A stretch of 64,000 nucleotides of DNA, from contig NZ_FPCG01000002.1 in NCBI RefSeq assembly GCF_900116905.1, positions 248,001 through 312,000 of the forward strand, in the 5' to 3' direction. This document shows, piece after piece, positions 51,859 to 59,530 of the stretch. Each line of letters begins with the position of its first letter. The first letter of the stretch is position 1. The stretch comes from Micrococcus terreus (GTDB lineage Bacteria; Actinomycetota; Actinomycetes; Actinomycetales; Micrococcaceae). The translations under genes were made by a program, and so were the position numbers. A model generated the notes under the pieces. It was not told the DNA's origin and ran no database searches. It worked only from the letters and a program-made list of their open reading frames with translations.

Positions 51859-51884
51859 AGCGTCGTCCCTCCCCGGGATATTCC
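51859..51884 (-). promoter_or_regulatory. Candidate SigR-dependent promoter (GGAAT-N18-GCT)
   Basis: GGAAT at 51880-51884 (minus strand) is followed after exactly 18 nt by GCT (consensus GGAAT-N18-GTT). Transcription would start next to ATG 51849. Confidence 0.4.
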
Positions 51885-51892
51885 GTGCCCGG

Positions 51893-51898
51893 TATCCT
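51893..51898 (+). promoter_or_regulatory. -10 box TATCCT of aroA
   Basis: TATCCT about 80 nt before the aroA GTG; the leader contains a GGACCCCTC-type hairpin near 51928. Confidence 0.35.
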
Positions 51899-51978
51899 GG
51901 AGGACGGGACCCGCCCTCGCTGAGGGGTCCCCGCGCGCACAGCGCCAGCACCCCCGCGACCCCGATGATGGAGACCCC

Positions 51979-53340
51979 GTGACCCCAGCCGACCCCTGGC
52001 CCGCACCCCGCCCCGCCGGCCCGGTGGACGGCACCGTACGGGTGCCTGGATCCAAGTCGCTGACCAACCGCTGGCTGCTGCTGGCCGCTCTGGCAGACGG
52101 GCCCAGCACCCTGCACGGCGTGCTGGACTCCCGGGACTCCCGGCTGATGCTCCAGGCCCTGCAGGCTCTGGGCGCCCAGGTGACCTGGGCGGGCCCTGAC
52201 ACGGTGCAGATCACTCCCCTTCCCCACCGGCCCGACGTCGGCTCGGTCACCATCGACTGCGGCCTCGCCGGCACGGTGATGCGGTTCATCCCCGCCGTGG
52301 CCGCCTTGACCACCGGCGGCGTCACCCTGGACGGAGACCCCGAGGCCCGGGTCCGCCCCATGGGTCCGGTGCTGCGGGCCCTGGAGCAGCTGGGTGTGCG
52401 GATCGATGCCCCGGAGTCCGCTGGCCCTGAGCCGACCACGCTGCCGATCACCGTGCACGGGACCGGCGAGGTCCGAGGAGGCCGGGTGGAGATCGATGCC
52501 TCCGGTTCCAGCCAGTTCGTCTCGGCACTGCTGCTGGCGGCCCCCCGATTCGCCCAGGGACTGCATCTGGTCCACACCGGCCGGTCCGTGCCCAGCCCGG
52601 AGCACATCGCCATGACCGTCTCGGTGCTGCGGCAGGCCGGCGTGGAGGTGGACGATTCGGTGCCTGGAACCTGGCGGGTGGCCCCGGGCCCGGTCCTCGT
52701 CCGTGAGACCACGGTGGAGCCGGACCTGTCCAACGCCGGCCCGTTCTTGGCAGCGGCCGTGGTCACCGGCGGCACGGTCCGCATCCCTGACTGGCCGGCC
52801 GAGACGACTCAGATCGGAGACCGCTGGCGCCAGATCCTGCCCCGGTTCGGCGCCACGGTGAGCTTCGAGCCGGGCACGGAGTCGACCGGCACGCTCACCG
52901 TGACCGGGTCGATCGACACGGACGGGACTCCCACGATCTGCGGTCCCGGTGAGATCGCCGGGACCGCAGAGCTGGCTCCCACGGTGGCCGCGCTCTGCCT
53001 GCTGGCGGACGGCCCGTCCTCCCTGACGGGGATCGGCCATCTGCGTGGGCACGAGACGGACCGACTCTCCGCCCTGGCCACCGAGACCGCTCGGGTCGGC
53101 GGAGCGGTCCAGGAGGGCACGGACCGCCTGGACTTCGCTCCGGTCTCGCGCAGGTCGCTGAAGCCTGAGGTGATGCAGACCTATCTGGACCATCGCATGG
53201 CCACCTTTGCGGCCGTCGTCGGGCTGGCTATCCCGGAGGTGCAGATCCAGGATGTGGCGACCACGGCCAAGACCATGCCGGACTTCCCGCAGATGTGGAC
53301 CGCGCTGATCGGCACGGCCCAGCCCGGGAGCGGTGCATGA
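51979..53340 (+). CDS. aroA: 5-enolpyruvylshikimate-3-phosphate synthase
   Basis: 453 residues from GTG 51979 (GGAG 5 nt upstream). It joins shikimate-3-phosphate and PEP in the shikimate pathway. Motifs: [20 protein letters not shown] (substrate Lys), [20 protein letters not shown], the Arg region [20 protein letters not shown], and the C-terminal [20 protein letters not shown]. The frame stays open far upstream, antisense to sigR, but homology begins here. The stop overlaps rsgA as ATGA. First gene of a five-gene operon. Confidence 0.96.
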   Translation: MTPADPWPAPRPAGPVDGTVRVPGSKSLTNRWLLLAALADGPSTLHGVLDSRDSRLMLQALQALGAQVTWAGPDTVQITPLPHRPDVGSVTIDCGLAGTVMRFIPAVAALTTGGVTLDGDPEARVRPMGPVLRALEQLGVRIDAPESAGPEPTTLPITVHGTGEVRGGRVEIDASGSSQFVSALLLAAPRFAQGLHLVHTGRSVPSPEHIAMTVSVLRQAGVEVDDSVPGTWRVAPGPVLVRETTVEPDLSNAGPFLAAAVVTGGTVRIPDWPAETTQIGDRWRQILPRFGATVSFEPGTESTGTLTVTGSIDTDGTPTICGPGEIAGTAELAPTVAALCLLADGPSSLTGIGHLRGHETDRLSALATETARVGGAVQEGTDRLDFAPVSRRSLKPEVMQTYLDHRMATFAAVVGLAIPEVQIQDVATTAKTMPDFPQMWTALIGTAQPGSGA

Positions 53341-54461
53341 GCCGGCCGGGCCGAGGGGTCTCGGCGCGCGACTGGGACGAGTCCGATGTCCGAGTCCGCC
53401 CGAACAAGAAGGGGTCACGCCCGCGGACCAAGGACCGCCCCGCGCATGAGGATGCCGTCCAGGGCCGCGTGATCACCGTGGACCGCGGTCGCTACACGGT
53501 GCACCTGCCGCAGGACGCCCACGGCCCGGCACGTGAGGTCAGCGCCATGCGGGCCCGGGAGCTGCGCCGTCAGCCCGTGGTCACCGGGGATCTGGTGGGC
53601 CTGGTGGGCGATCTCTCCGGGGCCGAGGGCACGCTGTCCCGGATCGTGCGGATCGAGGACCGGGAGACGGTGCTGCGCCGGTCCGCGGACGACTCCGATG
53701 CCGTGGAGCGCGTGGTGGTGGCCAATGTGGACACCCTGGTGATCATGGTGGCCGCGGCGAACCCCGAGCCGCGCACCGGGTTCATCGACCGCGCCCTGGT
53801 GGCAGCCTACGATGCCGGAATCGAACCGGTGCTGTGCATCACCAAGACCGACCTGAAGGACCCGGCGGAGCTGCTGGCCCACTACCGGGAGCTGGAGCTG
53901 GAGGTCCTCACCTCCGCCTCGGACTCCCCCGTGGACACCGGCTCCCCGGACCAGGACCCGGCCCTGGACCCGGACCTGCTGACGGCGCTGCGGGACCGGC
54001 TGGACGGTCACATCTCCGCGCTGGTGGGGCCGTCCGGCGTGGGCAAGTCCACCCTGATCAACGCCCTCACCGGCGCCGAGCGGGCCACCGGGCATGTGAA
54101 CGCGGTGACGGGGCGCGGCCGGCACACCTCCTCCTCGGCCCTGGCCCTGCCGCTGCCCAGTGAGGACGGCAGCGTGCGGGAGGACACCTGGGTGGTGGAC
54201 ACCCCTGGCATCCGCTCGTTCGGCCTGGGCCTGGTGGACCCGGACCGGGTGATCGAGGCCTTCGACGACCTCTCCCCCGCCCTGGCCGACTGCCCCAAGG
54301 GCTGCACGCACGCCGAGGGGGCGGTCGGCTGCGCCCTGGACCCCTGGGTGGCCGACGGGCACGCCGGTCCGGCCGGGCCGCGCCGCCTCGAGTCGCTGCG
54401 GCGGCTGCTCGCCGGCCGCTCGGACGCGCCGGTGACTGCACCGCCTCGCGACGGGCGGTAG
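53337..54461 (+). CDS. rsgA: Ribosome small subunit maturation GTPase RsgA
   Basis: 374 residues. A circularly permuted GTPase: the G4 motif (CITKTDL) near 168 precedes G1 ([20 protein letters not shown], near 232) and G3 ([16 protein letters not shown]). An N-terminal OB fold and a C-terminal zinc knuckle ([14 protein letters not shown]) are present. It checks late 30S assembly. The basic N-terminal ~45 residues ([18 protein letters not shown]) are typical of actinobacterial RsgA. Overlaps aroA by 4 nt. Confidence 0.95.
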   Translation: MSRPGRGVSARDWDESDVRVRPNKKGSRPRTKDRPAHEDAVQGRVITVDRGRYTVHLPQDAHGPAREVSAMRARELRRQPVVTGDLVGLVGDLSGAEGTLSRIVRIEDRETVLRRSADDSDAVERVVVANVDTLVIMVAAANPEPRTGFIDRALVAAYDAGIEPVLCITKTDLKDPAELLAHYRELELEVLTSASDSPVDTGSPDQDPALDPDLLTALRDRLDGHISALVGPSGVGKSTLINALTGAERATGHVNAVTGRGRHTSSSALALPLPSEDGSVREDTWVVDTPGIRSFGLGLVDPDRVIEAFDDLSPALADCPKGCTHAEGAVGCALDPWVADGHAGPAGPRRLESLRRLLAGRSDAPVTAPPRDGR

Positions 54462-54464
54462 CGT
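54459..54464 (+). promoter_or_regulatory. -10 box TAGCGT before hisN
   Basis: TAGCGT ends 6 nt before the hisN ATG, overlapping the rsgA stop; could give a leaderless internal transcript. Confidence 0.35.
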
Positions 54465-54470
54465 GAACGC

Positions 54471-55301
54471 ATGACCTCTGACTCCGCTCCGTCCCCGAAC
54501 TACACGGACGATCTGCGGCTGGCCCACATCATGGCCGATGCCGTGGACGCGCAGACCATGGCTCGGTTCAAGGCCGTGGACCTGCAGGTGGACACCAAGC
54601 CGGACCTGACGCCCGTCTCGGACGCCGATCGCGCCGCCGAGGAGATCATCCGCGGCAACCTCTCCCGGGCCCGCCCGCGGGATGCCGTGCTCGGCGAGGA
54701 GTTCGGCTCGGAGGGCCACGGTCCCCGCCGGTGGATCATCGACCCGATCGACGGCACCAAGAACTTCGTGCGCGGGGTCCCGGTGTGGGCCACGCTGATC
54801 TCCCTGGTGGATGAAGGGGTCCCGGTGGTCGGCGTGGTCTCGGCTCCGGCCCTGAACCGCCGCTGGTGGGCCGCGCGTGGCACCGGTGCCTACACGGGTC
54901 GTTCCCTGGCCTCGGCCACCCGGCTCCAGGTGTCCGGCGTGAACCGCCTGGCCGACGCCTCCCTGTCCTACTCCTCCCTCGAGGGCTGGCGGGAGCGGGG
55001 CAACATCCGCGAGTTCCTCGAGCTGACCTCAGACGTCTGGCGCACGCGGGCCTACGGCGACTTCTGGTCGTACATGATGGTGGCCGAGGGGTCGGTCGAT
55101 CTGGCGTGCGAGCCAGAGCTGGAGCTGTATGACATGGCCGCGCTGGTGCCGATCGTCACCGAGGCCGGCGGTAGTTTCACCTCGTTGGAGGGGGAGCCTG
55201 GCCCGTTCGGCGGCAATGCCCTGGCCAGCAACGGCCTGCTGCACCAGGAGGTCCTGGAGCGGCTGAACCCTGACCTGGTGGGTCAGCGCCCGGCCGAATG
55301 A
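54471..55301 (+). CDS. hisN: Histidinol-phosphatase, inositol-monophosphatase fold
   Basis: 276 residues. Metal site motifs: LGEEFGSEGHG (Glu), IIDPIDGTKNFVRGVPVWAT near 92 (Asp-Pro-Ile-Asp-Gly-Thr) and the C-terminal Asp in ELYDMAALVPIVTEAGG. It dephosphorylates histidinol phosphate in the penultimate step of histidine synthesis. The HisN assignment rather than a plain inositol phosphatase rests on the actinobacterial aroA-rsgA-hisN context and N-terminus (LRLAHIMADAVDAQTMARFK). Overlaps fluC by 4 nt. Confidence 0.9.
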   Translation: MTSDSAPSPNYTDDLRLAHIMADAVDAQTMARFKAVDLQVDTKPDLTPVSDADRAAEEIIRGNLSRARPRDAVLGEEFGSEGHGPRRWIIDPIDGTKNFVRGVPVWATLISLVDEGVPVVGVVSAPALNRRWWAARGTGAYTGRSLASATRLQVSGVNRLADASLSYSSLEGWRERGNIREFLELTSDVWRTRAYGDFWSYMMVAEGSVDLACEPELELYDMAALVPIVTEAGGSFTSLEGEPGPFGGNALASNGLLHQEVLERLNPDLVGQRPAE

Positions 55302-55840
55302 GCCGGTCCGATCCTGGTGGGGCACCGGACCACCCCGGCTCACCGGTTCCTTCGATCACCTCCTCCCCTTCCCGACGACGTCACCCCGGCTGGCGGGTCA
55401 TCCTCGCCGTGGCGGTGGGCGGCCTGGTGGGATCGCTGCTGCACACGGGCACGACCCGGACGTTGCTGAGCCTGGCGGGGGCCTCCCCTGCCGGCGCGCT
55501 GGACCGGCCGCTGGCGGACACCGCGGTCCTGGTGGTGGCCAATCTCGTGGGCTCGTTCCTGCTGGGCATGCTGACCGCCCGTTCCGCACGGTGGAACCGG
55601 CCGACGTGGCTGGCCACCGGACTCGGCGTCGGGGTGTTGGGCTCGTTCACCACGCTCTCCGGGGTCCTGGTGGTCTGGACCGTGCTCCTGCCCCACGGCG
55701 ATGTCACCGACCCCGCAGGACAGCTGATCATCTTCGGCACAGCGGTGCTGGCCCTTGCCGTGCAGGGGTTGTCAGGGAGCGCGGCCGCGCTGGGCGGGCT
55801 GTACCTGGGCGGCATGAGGGAACGAGGGCTCCGATCATGA
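55298..55840 (+). CDS. Fluoride exporter FluC/CrcB, first of a pair
   Basis: 180 residues, longer than usual (about 125) owing to a ~25-residue basic/Ser/Pro N-terminus. Four membrane helices. The channel signature is present: NLVGSFLLGMLTARSARW (polar track Asn) and GVLGSFTTLSGVLVVWTVLL (Phe and Thr/Ser track). Exports toxic fluoride as a dual-topology dimer or, with its neighbour, as a heterodimer. ATGA overlaps on both sides. Confidence 0.9.
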   Translation: MSRSDPGGAPDHPGSPVPSITSSPSRRRHPGWRVILAVAVGGLVGSLLHTGTTRTLLSLAGASPAGALDRPLADTAVLVVANLVGSFLLGMLTARSARWNRPTWLATGLGVGVLGSFTTLSGVLVVWTVLLPHGDVTDPAGQLIIFGTAVLALAVQGLSGSAAALGGLYLGGMRERGLRS

Positions 55841-56268
55841 CCGCGGCCGAGCTGGCCCTCTGGCTGGTCCCTCTCGCCGGCGCCTTGGGTGCCGTCACCC
55901 GTTTCCTCCTGGACTGGTACGTGTCTGTTCGAGGCGTGCTGTGGGCCAACCTGGCGGGGTCGTTCCTGGCAGGGGCGGCCACGGCGCTGCTCGGGCGCGG
56001 GTCACTGCACGCCACGGACGTCATGGCGAGCGGATCGGTCCTGGGACCTGCGGTCCTGCCAGCGGCACTGATCGTGCTGGTGGGCTTCACCACGGCGCTG
56101 ACCACGTTCTCCACCGTCTCAGTACGCAGCGCGGAACAGGTGCTGGACCGTCAGTGGGGCGCCGCGATGCGGATGTGGCTCACCCATCTGGGCGGTGGTC
56201 TGGCGGCCGCCGTTGCAGGAGCGCTGGTGGCCTGGTGCCTGTCCGGTGTGACCGGGCTCGCCACCTGA
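55837..56268 (+). CDS. Fluoride exporter FluC/CrcB, second of a pair
   Basis: 143 residues, four helices. ANLAGSFLAGAATALLGRGS and GFTTALTTFSTVSVRSAEQV carry the Asn and the Phe/Thr/Ser track; the FSTxxxE motif is closer to consensus than in its neighbour. Overlaps the first fluC by ATGA. The pair probably forms one antiparallel heterodimer, each subunit fixed in opposite orientation. Confidence 0.91.
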   Translation: MTAAELALWLVPLAGALGAVTRFLLDWYVSVRGVLWANLAGSFLAGAATALLGRGSLHATDVMASGSVLGPAVLPAALIVLVGFTTALTTFSTVSVRSAEQVLDRQWGAAMRMWLTHLGGGLAAAVAGALVAWCLSGVTGLAT

Positions 56269-56316
56269 GATCCGTGGTGGGCCCCTGGTGCACCGGCGAA
56301 GCAGCACGGGCACGAC

Positions 56317-56352
56317 GAAGGCCCCCAGACCGTCGCCGGTCTGAGGGCCTTC
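56317..56352 (+). terminator. Terminator of the aroA-fluC operon
   Basis: A 15-bp stem with one mismatch (56317-56331 with 56338-56352), 49 bp after the last stop. Confidence 0.75.
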
Positions 56353-56401
56353 ACCACCGCTGTGCAGCGGCAGAAACGTGGAGACGGCGGGAATATCCCC
56401 C

Positions 56402-56521
56402 ATTCGTTTCTGACTAGGGCAAATGCTCGACACGGCGTGAGACTGTCTGACAGGTGACTACTAAAGACCCCGGCGCGGTTGCCGCCGCCCGGGGTGTGGT
56501 CCGACCGATCAGGAGTCGAAC
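56402..56521 (+). promoter_or_regulatory. Structured promoter/leader of the 41-residue membrane protein
   Basis: Contains the palindrome CTGTCTGACAG (56443-56453) just before a possible -10 (TACTAA, 56458-56463), then a hairpin at 56467-56495 (7 bp, one bulge, 4 bp, 6-nt loop), and the Shine-Dalgarno AGGAG at 56511. The layout suggests a repressor site plus an RNA hairpin near the ribosome site. I do not recognise it as a known riboswitch. Confidence 0.45.
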
Positions 56522-56647
56522 ATGCCTCAGCCTACCCTCCCCCGCTCCCACCGTCACCCGGTGGTCGATGCGCTCACGAACATTCTGTTGACCGTGGCCC
56601 TCTTCGCCGCCGTCTACTCCCCCACCATCATCGCCGGCCCGTCCTGA
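56522..56647 (+). CDS. 41-residue single-helix membrane protein, unknown
   Basis: Begins MPQPTLPRSHRHPVVDALTN, then one membrane helix (ILLTVALFAAVYSPTIIA) and ends GPS. GGAG 6 nt before the ATG is good. The conserved-looking architecture (basic/His N-terminus, helix, short tail) and its elaborate leader suggest a real small gene. It lies between the chromosomal fluC operon and the mobile element; which of the two it belongs to is not clear. Confidence 0.6.
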   Translation: MPQPTLPRSHRHPVVDALTNILLTVALFAAVYSPTIIAGPS

Positions 56648-57030
56648 CCGCTCTCAGCCCCTCCGGACCCCCGGGGGCGGCTGGGCACTGTCCACGGGCG
56701 TTTACCGCGTCCCGTGGGCGGTTCCGGGCCTCCCGTCCGCGTGTTCCTGCCCCTCGACGTACTCAATGGGGCGCGGTATAGGCATAGCAACGTTCAGGGG
56801 CGAACCGCCGTCCCACCGTCCGCAATGGCCATGCGGTCGGGTCCACCACAGCTCACCCTCGAATCGGGGGTGGGCCACTGGTGCTACTCCGAATGATGGT
56901 TGCCGGGGTTCGGGGGTGATTTGAAGGGATGAAGGGACCACAGCAAGGCCAGCCCCGCTAGGGGTCCGCTCTACCTTGTCCGGGCCACCAGCTAGACCAC
57001 CAGTAACGCCACCACGACGGGAGCATCACG
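56648..57030. other. Gene-poor 383 bp at the left side of the mobile element
   Basis: No convincing gene. A hairpin (CCACGGG 56692-56698 with CCCGTGG 56711-56717) may terminate the 41-residue gene. From about 56750 the sequence becomes less GC-rich, with several TAG/TAT patches. The left junction of the element is probably here, but without the right end no att repeat can be identified. Confidence 0.4.
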
Positions 57031-57306
57031 ATGACCACCACAGCAGCACCGGCAGCACCGGCAGGATCCACTCACCGCACTGTGCCTGATCCGTTCGTGG
57101 ATGGTGTCAGCTACAGCAAATGGGACGGGCCTAGCGTCGGCGCAGACGACAGCACACGGGTATCGACCTACTGGGAACCTGAGAGCGGCGTCGTGCTCGC
57201 CGTGGACGGCAATGGCACCGAGCGCGGCGGCTTCGACATCACACCAGAGTCAGCACGGCGACTGATCGCTGATCTGACGACGGTTCTCGCACGGCTCGGC
57301 AGCTGA
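57031..57306 (+). CDS. 91-residue protein of the element, unknown
   Basis: Begins MTTTAAPAAPAGSTHRTVPD and ends with a short helix, FDITPESARRLIADLTTVLA. GGGAG 7 nt upstream of the ATG. The middle (VSTYWEPESGVVLAVDGNG) looks like a small beta sheet. The C-terminal ARRL-x3-L pattern resembles that of the 89-residue protein at 61071-61340 and suggests a shared small fold. One of only two plus-strand genes in the element. Confidence 0.6.
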   Translation: MTTTAAPAAPAGSTHRTVPDPFVDGVSYSKWDGPSVGADDSTRVSTYWEPESGVVLAVDGNGTERGGFDITPESARRLIADLTTVLARLGS

Positions 57307-57313
57307 ACGCAGC

Positions 57314-57363
57314 TCGCATTTCAAATGCGACCGCAGGGCCACCGGGCTTCGGTTCGGTGACCC
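57314..57363 (+). terminator. Double inverted repeat after the 91-residue gene
   Basis: TCGCATTT-C-AAATGCGA (57314-57330) is a perfect palindrome; a second 9-bp stem with one mismatch (57336-57344 with 57355-57363) follows. Together they likely terminate transcription. Confidence 0.5.
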
Positions 57364-57659
57364 TTGTGTGTTCCCACAGCCTCGGCGGCGATGTCGCGGG
57401 ACTTGTGGCCCCAGTTACCTTGTGGTCCCGGGACCACAAGGTCCGGCCCTGCCTTGCCGGTCCTCTTTCGCTCCAACGCTTTCGGCTTCTCCAGTGCCTC
57501 CAGCCGCTGGGCGAGGTCCATGCCGGTGATCGTGTCGGAGGTGGGCAGGGGTGCGGGGGTGCCGGTGGGGGCAGGTGCTTCCGGAGGAAGCACCTGGAGA
57601 TCCCCTATCACGTTCGAGCGATCCACCCCCACCACCGGCGCGATGGCCCTGGTGGTCAG
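57321..57659 (-). pseudogene. Truncated HTH/ParB-like protein remnant
   Basis: A minus-strand frame of about 112 codons without a proper start (a stop precedes LTTRAIAP). The beginning, TTRAIAPVVGVDRSNVIGDL, is a helix-turn-helix of the type found at the C-terminal side of ParB-like and replication-linked proteins of actinobacterial elements. The later KSRDIAAEAVGT is a second recognisable DNA-binding segment, after which the frame runs out into unrelated residues. Both ends look cut, so I read it as a decayed gene. It contains the 26-bp palindrome. Confidence 0.45.
57417..57442. repeat. 26-bp perfect palindrome
   Basis: The two 13-nt halves (ACCTTGTGGTCCC and its exact reverse complement) abut with no spacer. 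It lies inside the HTH/ParB-like remnant. Perfect uninterrupted palindromes of this length are rare by chance and would suit a site-specific protein or cruciform. Confidence 0.8.
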
Positions 57660-58258
57660 TCCTCACACGCAGGTAACACCCGGCTCATGCGGTGCTTGTA
57701 GTGGTTCGAGTCGATCCCGGATGTATCGCGCATGACGACGGTATCCAGCTGTTCCACACTCATGCACGACATGTTGATAACCCATAGGGCGAAACTGTCC
57801 CGCTCATCGTCTGTCAGCTCAGTCTGCACGTGAACACGGACCGTGCCGGACGAAACGTCTTCGACCTCTACGATCCAGAATCCGGGGCTGCTCGCTTGCA
57901 GTGCTCGGAAAGAATCCACGCCGTTTGCTTCTAGTAGCGCGGTCTCGACACCCCCTGCCAGCGACTCGACTGCTTCAGCGGTGGTCTCAGGCGCGACTGA
58001 CGGCGACGGGGTGACGGACTCCGACGGTTCTGTCGATTCTTGGGGAGACGAAGCAGCCGTGCCCTGCTGATTCGTCTCTGATGGACTAACGGACGGGTCT
58101 GGAGAGATCGACCCTCCACCGGACGTCAGGAGGGCGAACAGAAGGACCACAGCAGCGGTGATTCCCACGACAGTCAGGGCGAACATCGGGGCACTCAGAC
58201 CCTTGCGCTTCTCGGGCTGCTGGTGTGGCTGCGGGGGCCATCCTTGCTGGTAACTCAT
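57656..58258 (-). CDS. Single-helix anchored protein, unknown
   Basis: 200 residues. A short Gln/Pro-rich cytoplasmic N-terminus (MSYQQGWPPQPHQQPEKRKG), one membrane helix (APMFALTVVGITAAVVLLFA), a Ser/Pro/Glu/Thr linker of about 60 residues and a C-terminal extracellular domain of about 90 residues with two Cys (NMSCMSVEQ, VLPACED) likely forming a disulfide. The layout resembles DUF4333-type or small secreted actinobacterial proteins, but no family is certain. Stop abuts the HTH remnant. Confidence 0.7.
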   Translation of the reverse strand: MSYQQGWPPQPHQQPEKRKGLSAPMFALTVVGITAAVVLLFALLTSGGGSISPDPSVSPSETNQQGTAASSPQESTEPSESVTPSPSVAPETTAEAVESLAGGVETALLEANGVDSFRALQASSPGFWIVEVEDVSSGTVRVHVQTELTDDERDSFALWVINMSCMSVEQLDTVVMRDTSGIDSNHYKHRMSRVLPACED

Positions 58259-58380
58259 GACTCACCCTCTCGCGTCCGCCTCTCGGATACGGCCACCCTA
58301 CCGACAGCGTCCGGCAACTCAGGTGACGGTGATGCCACGGGGTGCGCGGGGCGGTGTCATGGCAAGATGAACGGGTGGAG

Positions 58381-58737
58381 ATGACAGTCGCAGCCCTAGA
58401 GGCTTACATGCTGACGGTGCCCCTGTTGGTCGGTGCAGGAGCACTCGCAGCGGGGCAGCGATTGAAGTGGGACGGAACACGCTTCGGCTTCCACGTGTTC
58501 CGCATTTTCTCAGTCGTGATGGGGGTGGCGGTCACGGTTGGAATGCTCGTCGCTTTCAACGGTCTCTCTACGGGTGGCGTTTCCGGTCTAGCGACTCTGG
58601 TGGTCTCGCTGGGGTTCGGCGGTGCTCTTGGATACTTCCTCGTGAGCATCATCCGACCGGCGATTCTTATTGAGTTCGACGGTGGCAGCGGCCAGCCCCG
58701 CGACGGGGATAAGCACACCGATCAGGACGGCGATTAG
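58381..58737 (+). CDS. Three-helix membrane protein, unknown
   Basis: 118 residues from ATG 58381; a GTG at 58375 two codons earlier is also possible. Hydrophobic segments: MLTVPLLVGAGALAAGQ, FSVVMGVAVTVGMLVAF and LATLVVSLGFGGALGYFLVS. A hydrophilic tail (GQPRDGDKHTDQDGD) ends the protein. Codon use is strong in this frame. It overlaps the minus-strand 56-residue gene by 150 bp. Confidence 0.6.
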   Translation: MTVAALEAYMLTVPLLVGAGALAAGQRLKWDGTRFGFHVFRIFSVVMGVAVTVGMLVAFNGLSTGGVSGLATLVVSLGFGGALGYFLVSIIRPAILIEFDGGSGQPRDGDKHTDQDGD

Positions 58738-58758
58738 GGGTAGAACGTCCGTGTTCAT
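58588..58758 (-). CDS. 56-residue single-helix membrane protein of the element
   Basis: Begins MNTDVLPLIAVLIGVLIPVA, with one N-terminal helix, then a basic/acidic tail (NKNRRSDDAHEEVSKSTAEP). The ATG overlaps the stop of the zinc-finger gene as ATGA and has GGAG 5 nt upstream, so it fits the element operon well. Small N-terminal-helix proteins of this type are common in phage and could be holin-like, but nothing specific is seen. Confidence 0.55.
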   Translation of the reverse strand: MNTDVLPLIAVLIGVLIPVAGLAAATVELNKNRRSDDAHEEVSKSTAEPQRDHQSR

Positions 58759-58931
58759 TTCTTCTCCGATGATCGTTTGGACAGGCACTCGGCGCACCAG
58801 GGGCCGGCGTAGTCCTCGGGGGTGAATCTCTTGCGACAACCGGCACAGGACCGGCCCACCGTGTGACGGCGCACGATAGGCCGGCCTGACCGTTCCTTGC
58901 GGTTATCGGCCTTGCGCTTGATCCGGGCCAT
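58755..58931 (-). CDS. 58-residue CxxC zinc-finger protein of the element
   Basis: Begins MARIKRKADNRKERSGRPIV; the zinc site is CAGC then WCAEC, a four-Cys ribbon of 18 residues between pairs. Basic N-terminus suggests nucleic acid binding. Starts 2 nt after the terminase-like gene stop and overlaps the next gene by ATGA, so operon context supports it although it is short. Confidence 0.65.
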   Translation of the reverse strand: MARIKRKADNRKERSGRPIVRRHTVGRSCAGCRKRFTPEDYAGPWCAECLSKRSSEKK

Positions 58932-58933
58932 CC

Positions 58934-59338
58934 TCAGGCCCTCCCGCGCTTTCGACCTGCCTCAGTGTCGTGTCCTGCCCACCGGGCTTCAGCGGCCTTG
59001 CGAGCGGATACCTGCCGGGGCGTGGGCAGTGTCTCGGCTTTCTCATCGGTCAGGTCCGGAAGTGCCAGTGCCGCCAGCAGCTTGTGCAGCACCTGCCGCT
59101 GTCCTCGCGCTTCCCCTAGTGCGGGGTGCACGACGGTCTGGCCCATGCTTCCCCGCACTGTTGCCCCGTCCGTCTCCACGGCCAGGGCCAGGGCGTCCAG
59201 CTGATCCAAGGTCCGGCACGCCTCGGCCAGCAGCTGCACCTCGCTGTCAGTCAGTTCATAGTCACGGACGGTGCGCCGCCAGAATCCAGCTCCACGCTCT
59301 CCCAGTCCGCCAGGCATCTTCGGTCGTTTGGTCGTCAT
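58934..59338 (-). CDS. Phage terminase small subunit-like protein (P27 family)
   Basis: 134 residues from ATG 59338 (GGAG 6 nt upstream). The helical pattern GLGERGAGFWRRTVRDYELT, EVQLLAEACRTLDQLDALAL, VHPALGEARGQRQVLHKLLA is typical of P27-type small terminases of actinobacterial phages, with a basic Arg/Lys tail containing ARKAAEARWAGHDTEAGRKR. Small terminases select the DNA to be packaged. A second, diverged copy lies upstream at 59517. No large terminase follows. Confidence 0.75.
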   Translation of the reverse strand: MTTKRPKMPGGLGERGAGFWRRTVRDYELTDSEVQLLAEACRTLDQLDALALAVETDGATVRGSMGQTVVHPALGEARGQRQVLHKLLAALALPDLTDEKAETLPTPRQVSARKAAEARWAGHDTEAGRKRGRA

Positions 59339-59347
59339 CGTTGCTCC

Positions 59348-59530
59348 TCAGCAGAGTGATCGGGGTTCAGAAATGGAGTGCTCAGCATGGCCGCGCTGTT
59401 CAGAGACCTCACCGGCGGTGGTGAGTCGTAGGGGCCCCGGTGGCACTGGGAGGGGGTCTGCGAGGGACATGCGCAGCTCTCTCGTGATGGTTCGACCGGG
59501 CTTCGGGTAGGTCCGTCTAGCCCTTGCCAT
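59348..59530 (-). CDS. Possible 60-residue protein between two terminase-like genes
   Basis: Begins MARARRTYPKPGRTITRELR, basic then Pro-rich. Starts 14 nt inside the end of the upstream terminase-like gene and ends 10 nt before the next start, filling the gap exactly. No weak or strong motif. Could be a chance frame. Confidence 0.35.
   Translation of the reverse strand: MARARRTYPKPGRTITRELRMSLADPLPVPPGPLRLTTAGEVSEQRGHAEHSISEPRSLC

Noticed and set aside
51217-51978. Upstream in-frame extension of aroA by 254 codons
   Set aside because: It lies antisense to sigR; AroA homology and a ribosome site both place the start at 51979.
55250-55300. Fluoride riboswitch before fluC
   Set aside because: The gene start lies inside the hisN end; no leader and no crcB-type RNA motif.
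56702-56941. 79-codon minus-strand frame left of the element
   Set aside because: No ribosome site, poor composition and no motif; treated as non-coding.
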